A stretch of 64,000 nt of DNA from QHXM01 sp963697975. GTDB lineage: Bacteria; Acidobacteriota; Blastocatellia; Pyrinomonadales; Pyrinomonadaceae. The DNA is taken from the NCBI GenBank assembly GCA_963697975.1, contig OY969111.1, positions 4,092,001 to 4,156,000 of the forward strand, given 5' to 3'. The notes under the pieces are model-generated. The model saw nothing but the letters and a program-made list of their open reading frames with translations, was not told the DNA's origin and made no database searches. Below are positions 59,321-64,000 of the stretch, piece by piece. The first letter of the stretch is position 1. Every line of letters begins with the position of its first letter. The translations under genes and the position numbers were made by a program.

Positions 59321-59890
59321 ATGTATTGCCCACAGTGCGGACAGCAGCAGTCTTCTAGCGAGATGCGCTTTTGTTCGCGCTGCGGCTTTCCTCTCGGCGG
59401 CGTGACGGAATTGCTCGCCAGCGGCGGCGTTCTCCGGTCGGTGGGCGGCGAAGAGTTGCGGGAACAATCGCTTTCGCCGCGTCGCAGAGGCATCAAGCAA
59501 GGTGTGGTCGTGATGTTGTTCGGGACGGTGATCGTGCCGGTTCTGGGAATATTAAACTCTTATCAGGATCAGACAACCCTGCTTGAGGTTCTCGTGGCGA
59601 TTTCCGCCGTCATCTTTTTCGCAGGCGGCTTGATGCGGATTCTCTACGCGCTTCTCTTCGAATCATCGACGCCGGGCGTCAAGCCTGACGCCACTGCTGA
59701 CGTTCCTGCGGTCGCGCCCGCTCAACTCGATGCGAGAGCACGTGTCTCCGCTCTGCCTCCGGCGCAGGGCGTCCCCGTTCCAAACTTCACACCTCGACGC
59801 ATGAACACCGCCGAGCTGAGGCAGCCTCCGAGCGTCACGGAAAACACGACCAGATTGCTTGATGAAGATAAAGCTACGAGGAACGAATAA
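59321..59890 (+). CDS. Zinc-ribbon membrane protein
   Basis: 189 residues. An N-terminal zinc ribbon (MYCPQCGQQQSSSEMRFCSRCGFPLGG) has two CxxC pairs. Two helices (VVVMLFGTVIVPVLGILN and LLEVLVAISAVIFFAGGLMRIL) follow, then a Pro/Ala/Thr-rich cytoplasmic or periplasmic tail. Proteins of this layout are common in Acidobacteriota, and the function is unknown. Confidence 0.8.
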   Translation: MYCPQCGQQQSSSEMRFCSRCGFPLGGVTELLASGGVLRSVGGEELREQSLSPRRRGIKQGVVVMLFGTVIVPVLGILNSYQDQTTLLEVLVAISAVIFFAGGLMRILYALLFESSTPGVKPDATADVPAVAPAQLDARARVSALPPAQGVPVPNFTPRRMNTAELRQPPSVTENTTRLLDEDKATRNE

Positions 59891-59937
59891 AGGATCAGCC
59901 GCCAATACATTGTAGGAAGCTCGCGCACATTTTTAGC

Positions 59938-60155
59938 GGCCCTCCTGGAAGTTTTAGCAGCTTGGTTAGTATTTTTAGCAAACCTCCTACTATTTCTAGC
60001 AACCCCCCTAATATTTGGGGAAGCTTCCCCGAATTTATAACACCTCTCCTAGAAATTTTAGGGGGACTTCCTAATCATTTGGGAAAGGCGCTACTATTTC
60101 TAACTTCCTTCCTACAATTTGTAAGAGACTTCCTGCTATTTTTAGCGCGCTTCCT
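59938..60155. repeat. Degenerate tandem array of about ten ~22-bp hairpin units
   Basis: Consecutive units of 19-23 bp share the pattern CTTCCTAnTATTTnTAGCAA, for example ACCTCCTACTATTTCTAGCAA, CCTTCCTACAATTTGTAAGA and GACTTCCTGCTATTTTTAGCGC. Each core is partly self-complementary (CTA...TAG, CCCC...GGGG, CCTAC/GTAAG), so the array could fold into a row of short stem-loops. Divergence between units is high. An open frame across it is a product of the repeat, not a gene. Confidence 0.7.
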
Positions 60156-60489
60156 ATCAATCCTGTGCCTCTGTAGTTTCGTCTCAACACGGCTTGCTCA
60201 TGTTTCATAATGAAACTTAGACGCGCATCTTCGATTCACTGTGAAACACGTCGCAATCTTCAACATCAGCAGTAGATTGCGTAATTCTTCTATTTGCGCG
60301 CTATTCAACCCGGCACGCCTGCGGGCACAAGGATTGCACCTGATCGATACGCATTCCGATAATTTCGTGGCGAGGGACACCAGTTTTCATTTCGCGTAGC
60401 GGCCAACGACAGCGGATTACCGACGGATTGCCGACGATTCAGTGAACGCCTCAAACGCCTCACTCAATCGGTTTGATACTTGGTTTCAT

Positions 60490-60641
60490 CGGACGGTCAC
60501 CTTTCTTCAGTCCTGACCGTTCGGGCGTAACCCATCTACACCAGTCAAGAACACAGGGTAACAAGACAGGATAAACGAGCTTCGTGCTCGGGCGCACCCG
60601 TCCGCCAATTTGACGGTCGAGGAGCGACGAATGCTTTCGTC
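60490..60641 (+). promoter_or_regulatory. Structured leader upstream of the ASH-domain protein
   Basis: Four stems follow one another: CGGACGGTCA/TGACCGTTCG (60490-60523), CGAGC/GCTCG (60576-60590), CCGTC/GACGG (60598-60616) and GACGAA/TTCGTC (60626-60641, loop TGCT). The GTG start is 60 nt downstream of the last stem. It does not match a riboswitch I know. The stretch 60160-60490 holds only a weak minus-strand frame. Confidence 0.4.
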
Positions 60642-60701
60642 ACCCGTGTGCTCACGACTGGATTTTCACCAAACTCTTAACCCTGAAAGGAATCGAATTA
60701 A

Positions 60702-61976
60702 GTGAACACCCTAATTACCCCCAAGGCCAGACGCCGCAGTTTCAGCGTACTGCGGCTGGTCGCTTTAGTTATTTCAACTTTAATCATCGGCGGCTCTGCC
60801 TTCGCGCAGACAGCCCCCATCCTGACGCTGAACAGCCCCGTTAGCCTCTTTGACTTCGGCAGGCTCAACACCGGGGCGCTCTCTCCGACGACAGTCATCA
60901 CGGTGTCGAACAGCGGCACAGCCCTTCTGAACATCTCGAACGTCTCCTTGACGGGCGCTAATCCCGGCGACTATCAACTGGTCTCCACCACCTGCGTCGG
61001 AGTTACGCTCTCGTCCAAGACGACCTGCACCGCAACCGTCAGGTTCGCCCCGCAGTCTGTCGGGACTCGCACCGCCAGACTCGCTCTGACCGACAACGCG
61101 GCGGGCAGCCCGCACCTCGTTCCGCTCACGGGCGTCGGCCTCAACCCGTCGCTTCCGAACCGTCAAGTCGGGCCGATTGACCCCCGGATCGGTTTCCCGC
61201 TCTGGTATCAGGACGATCAGGGGCTGCGCCTTGCCCTGTGTCTGGATACGAACGGCCTCTGTCTGGCGGAGATACCGAACCCGGCACTGCCGCCGTCTGT
61301 CACGGACTCGCTCATCAACTTCCCCGGCGAAGCTTTCTGGTGGTCAGCCGAGGCTGAAATCAATCGGGCTATCGGCGGTCGGGTTCGTCTGGTACTCGCC
61401 AAAGAGGCAGCCTTCACGACCGAAGACGCAACGATTGGGAATCAGATTAGCTTCTCCCGCATCCGCATCCGCATCGACGAACTGACTCCCGGCGCGAGCT
61501 ACACGGTCACACACCCGTATGGCGTCGTCACGCTGGTCGCCGATGGCGACGGCGATGCCGCTTTCGATGCGACATTGGATGGTGGCGGCCCCGGCTCCGG
61601 CGGTGGTGGTGGCGGCCCTGATGGTGAAATCGACACGACCGAGGACATCGGCATCGGCCCCAGCGACTTCAGAGCAGCGCTGAACGGCAAGTTCAGCACC
61701 TACCTTCGCTGGGATCCGGCAGTCGCCCCGGCAGCGCCCACCGGCTACATCGGCGACCCCAATGTCAATCACACTGTGACCGGCAGCCCCTTCAACACGA
61801 ACTTCTTCCGCGTTGTCGGCCCGAACGTCGGTGGCCCCGGCATCAACTCCATCGAGACCAATCTCTTCTCCGTGCAGGGTAAGCTGGCACCGCAGACGCG
61901 CTTCATCAAGGGTGATGTAACCGCGTCTGACGAACCTTCTGAGGTTGGCGAAGTGGGCGTTGAGCCGCAGCCTTAA
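60702..61976 (+). CDS. Secreted ASH / choice-of-anchor-D domain protein
   Basis: 424 residues from GTG 60702, with GAAAGGA about 10 nt upstream. A signal peptide (LVALVISTLIIGGSAFAQ) precedes an ASH-type immunoglobulin-like domain at about 45-145: FDFGRLNTGALSPTTVITVSNSGTALLNIS, the CVGVTLSSKTTCTATVRFAP segment and TARLALTDNAAGSPHLVPLTGVG. The remaining 280 residues form an unassigned secreted region with FPLWYQDDQGLRLALCLD, a Gly-rich linker (GGGPGSGGGGGGP) and beta-like stretches. It is probably a surface or periplasmic protein. A terminator follows. Confidence 0.82.
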   Translation: MNTLITPKARRRSFSVLRLVALVISTLIIGGSAFAQTAPILTLNSPVSLFDFGRLNTGALSPTTVITVSNSGTALLNISNVSLTGANPGDYQLVSTTCVGVTLSSKTTCTATVRFAPQSVGTRTARLALTDNAAGSPHLVPLTGVGLNPSLPNRQVGPIDPRIGFPLWYQDDQGLRLALCLDTNGLCLAEIPNPALPPSVTDSLINFPGEAFWWSAEAEINRAIGGRVRLVLAKEAAFTTEDATIGNQISFSRIRIRIDELTPGASYTVTHPYGVVTLVADGDGDAAFDATLDGGGPGSGGGGGGPDGEIDTTEDIGIGPSDFRAALNGKFSTYLRWDPAVAPAAPTGYIGDPNVNHTVTGSPFNTNFFRVVGPNVGGPGINSIETNLFSVQGKLAPQTRFIKGDVTASDEPSEVGEVGVEPQP

Positions 61977-62123
61977 GGTGAAGGGGACTGTAGGGTCGGA
62001 GGCAAGTCCGTGCTTTCCACGCGCGTGGTGAGTTGGGACGAGTGCCGCCCCCACGGTCATCACCTCAGCCTCACGTTTAAAGTTAGAACCCCTCTAACGC
62101 GCACCACAGCGGCGCGTGGAGGC

Positions 62124-62160
62124 AGGGCGACGCAGATAACTCCGCGTCGCCCTGTCTCAT
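62124..62160 (+). terminator. Rho-independent terminator
   Basis: AGGGCGACGC pairs perfectly with GCGTCGCCCT around a 10-nt loop, then GTCTCATT. It lies between two convergent genes, after the ASH-domain gene. Confidence 0.75.
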
Positions 62161-62239
62161 TAAAAGGGCATGTGGTGATGCCGTTTCCTCTTACACCGGG
62201 TTTCGGAGTTTCTGATTGTCTTTATATGTTTTGGGTGAG

Positions 62240-63433
62240 TTAATGCAGCTTACTCAATCGTTCAGCCGCCGCGAGCAGCGTTTCGTCGCGCTTGCAGAAA
62301 CAGAAGCGCACCTGCTGCGCGCCTAATTCCGGGCGGCTGTAGAAGGATGAGCCGGGCACGCAGGCCACGCCGACCTCGCGTATCAGGTGGCGCGTGAACT
62401 CAACGTCCGACTTGAAACCGAAGCCGCTGATGTCGGTCATGATGTAGTAAGCGCCGTCAGGACGGAAGGTGCGAAAGCCTGCCTCTTCGAGTGCGGGCAG
62501 CAGCAAATCGCGCCGCGCCACGTAATCCGCCTGCAACTTGTCGTAATACTCTTTCGGTAAAGCGAGAGCATAAGCTCCTGCGGCTTGCAGCGGTGCGGCT
62601 GCTCCGACCGTCAGAAAGTCGTGAACCTTGCGGATGGCATTGGTAATCTCAGGCGGTGCTATGCAATAACCGACGCGCCAGCCCGTGACCGAATAGGTCT
62701 TCGACATCGAGTTGACGATGACGGTTCTTTCCCTCATCCCTTCAAGCTGCGCCATAGAGATGTGAGCGATTTCTGCTCCTTCGCGCGGGTAAAGAATGTG
62801 CTCGTAGATTTCGTCTGTGAAGCAGAGCGCGTCGTGCTCGCGGCAGAGCGTGGCGATAAATTCAAGCTCACTGCGCGTGAAGACTTTGCCGGTCGGGTTG
62901 TTCGGATTGCAGATGATGATGGCTTTCGTCTTCTCGTTGAAAGCCGCGCGCAATTCGTCTCTGTCGAAACTCCAATCGGGCGCGCGAAGCGGAACGTAGC
63001 GCGGGCGCGCATCCGAGAGAATAGCGTCCGGGCCATAGTTTTCATAGAAAGGCTCGAAGACGATCACTTCGTCGCCGGGGTCAACGGTTGCCATCATCGT
63101 CGCGATCATGCCTTCGGTCGAGCCGCACGTCACCGTCAACTCCGTTTCGGGATTAATCTCCAGCCCCAGATACCAGAGGGTTTTGCGGGAAATCGCCTCG
63201 CGGAAATCCCTTGCGCCCCACGTAATCGCGTATTGATTCACGTCATCGGCAATAGCCTGCATCGCCCGCGTCTTGATGTCTTCGGGGGCGGGAAAGTCTG
63301 GAAAACCCTGTGAAAGATTGACGGCTCCGTGTTTCAGGGCCTCGCGTGTCATCTCGCGGATGACGGATTCGGTGAAACGGCTCGCCTTTTGGGAGATGTG
63401 GCGGTGCAACGTTGGTGCTGGAGATGTTGTCAT
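62240..63433 (-). CDS. Class I/II PLP aminotransferase
   Basis: 397 residues from ATG 63433 (MTTSPAP). Open codons further upstream are not protein-like. This is fold-type I with AVNLSQGFPDFPAPEDI, QYAITWGARDFREAI, IICNPNNPTGKVF and the PLP-lysine K245 in NSMSKTYSVTGWRVGY. The final RFCFCKRDETL carries the carboxylate-binding Arg. It resembles the kynurenine/methionine aminotransferase group (YbdL-like) more than aspartate aminotransferase. Substrate is not settled. Confidence 0.92.
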   Translation of the reverse strand: MTTSPAPTLHRHISQKASRFTESVIREMTREALKHGAVNLSQGFPDFPAPEDIKTRAMQAIADDVNQYAITWGARDFREAISRKTLWYLGLEINPETELTVTCGSTEGMIATMMATVDPGDEVIVFEPFYENYGPDAILSDARPRYVPLRAPDWSFDRDELRAAFNEKTKAIIICNPNNPTGKVFTRSELEFIATLCREHDALCFTDEIYEHILYPREGAEIAHISMAQLEGMRERTVIVNSMSKTYSVTGWRVGYCIAPPEITNAIRKVHDFLTVGAAAPLQAAGAYALALPKEYYDKLQADYVARRDLLLPALEEAGFRTFRPDGAYYIMTDISGFGFKSDVEFTRHLIREVGVACVPGSSFYSRPELGAQQVRFCFCKRDETLLAAAERLSKLH

Positions 63434-63718
63434 ATTTTCCGGCTCTTTCGTGAAAACTCTTAGGAAATCTGGCAGTAAACGCGGTATGATGCTCTCATAG
63501 AGGGCGCGGGCGTGGCAACCGCCGCCGCCGCGAGCGCATCTCTTCCTCCTCGCCCGGTTCGCGCGTGTCGTGCCGGTCTTGCGATTTAGGTTACTCCTCT
63601 TAAACTTATTTTCCTCGTGATGAAGCGCGAGGTTAAGGTCACGGCGGTTTTCCGAGCTTTCAACGGAAAACGACCGCAAAGAGGATGATTTAACTGAAGA
63701 GGTTGAACCGGAGTAAGG

Positions 63719-64000
63719 ATGATTCCCAGCGTGAAGAAAAAGTTAGCAGCAGTTTCGCTCGGCCTGATTGTTTGCGTCGCCATTTTCGCGGCGCTCAAAG
63801 TCGGGGCGCAGCAGCAGGAAGGCACACCGCCACCTACGCCCGCCCTGAAGAGCGTGCGAGGCATCGAGAACGCCGCCGCTCTGGACAAGTTCTTCAATAA
63901 ACTGGCGACCGTCAAGCGACGCATCGAGCCTGTGCGCGTGATGCACTTTGGCGATTCGCACACCGCCGCAGACATCCTGACCGCACAAATACGCAACCAG
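63719..64000 (+). CDS. SGNH/GDSL-type hydrolase, N-terminal fragment
   Basis: The gene runs off the right edge and has 94 codons here. ATG 63719 is preceded by GGAGTAAGG. A signal peptide (LAAVSLGLIVCVAIFAALKVGAQ) leads to a Pro-rich linker and RVMHFGDSHTAADILTAQIR. GDSH followed by TAAD is the block I of SGNH-type hydrolases found in secreted O-acetyl/peptidoglycan esterase relatives. The catalytic Asp/His would lie outside the window. Confidence 0.75.
   Translation, partial: MIPSVKKKLAAVSLGLIVCVAIFAALKVGAQQQEGTPPPTPALKSVRGIENAAALDKFFNKLATVKRRIEPVRVMHFGDSHTAADILTAQIRNQ

Noticed and set aside
59962..60210. An 82-codon hydrophobic open frame
   Set aside because: Its sequence is the translation of the degenerate ~22-bp repeat array; there is no ribosome site or homologue-like pattern.
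60198..60380. A 60-codon minus-strand frame with a GTG start (LNSAQIEELRNLL segment)
   Set aside because: It has no Shine-Dalgarno, is very Arg/Cys-rich at the start and shows no full domain; at most a remnant.

Overview
The window is one contiguous piece of a GC-rich, Gram-negative-type bacterial chromosome made almost entirely of housekeeping and envelope genes. It most likely comes from an Acidobacteriota of the Blastocatellia/Pyrinomonadales type. The pointers are a VWFA-related secreted protein of acidobacterial type, a Ser/Thr kinase with C-terminal TPRs, an LSm-like secreted protein, many small acidobacterial secreted proteins, and intergenic heptamer repeats. This assignment is inferred from gene content; no rRNA or tRNA gene is present to confirm it.

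Layout. 1-3.9 kb: cofactor and RNA-modification genes (cyclase-family lipoprotein, birA, coaX, an unknown coiled-coil protein, an RlmD/TrmA methyltransferase). 4-10.2 kb: comEC, then on the minus strand modA, cysteine dioxygenase, glycerate 2-kinase and a ComEA-like lipoprotein. 10.6-14 kb: aldo/keto reductase, DUF4186 and thioesterase operon, then a TlpA-like protein. 14.1-24.1 kb, minus strand: ftsK, a low-GC orphan, prfB with a programmed frameshift, a lipoprotein coupled to lnt, a SPOR protein, an NfeD-like protein and a TPR protein. 24.5-33.6 kb, plus strand: a Cys/Met PLP enzyme, a zinc CDF exporter, a LarA-type enzyme, secreted proteins, a 49-aa metallothionein-like protein, a GlcD-type oxidase, an HD hydrolase and a K+/H+-exchange-related protein. 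33.7-38.1 kb: a LolB-like lipoprotein, ABC permease, ABC ATPase, a frameshifted small membrane protein and a LolA-like protein, possibly a lipoprotein/envelope transport cluster. 38.3-47.3 kb: radical SAM enzyme, then minus-strand pyruvate kinase, TatC with a large periplasmic insertion, TatA/B, a TIR-STAND-TPR protein, a VOC protein and a nitroreductase. 47.5-64 kb: a DNA ligase remnant, a SurA-DsbA fusion, glutaminyl cyclotransferase, a kinase-cyclase-TolB-TPR signalling protein, UbiB, an FmdB zinc ribbon, a VWFA protein, a zinc-ribbon membrane protein, an ASH-domain protein, an aminotransferase and the start of an SGNH hydrolase.

The most striking structure is not a gene. About 20 intergenic elements, roughly one per 3 kb, are hairpins whose two arms are tandem heptamers. 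At least seven unrelated 7-mers are used, but the architecture is always the same: 3-5 units, a 10-45 nt loop, then 3-5 complementary units. They sit tightly against genes, supply stop codons, encode the last residues of several proteins and abut start codons. Two copies of a different 140-160 bp palindromic element, a CCGGGGGC-type palindromic element and a roughly 22-bp hairpin array at 59.9-60.2 kb add to this intergenic repeat load.
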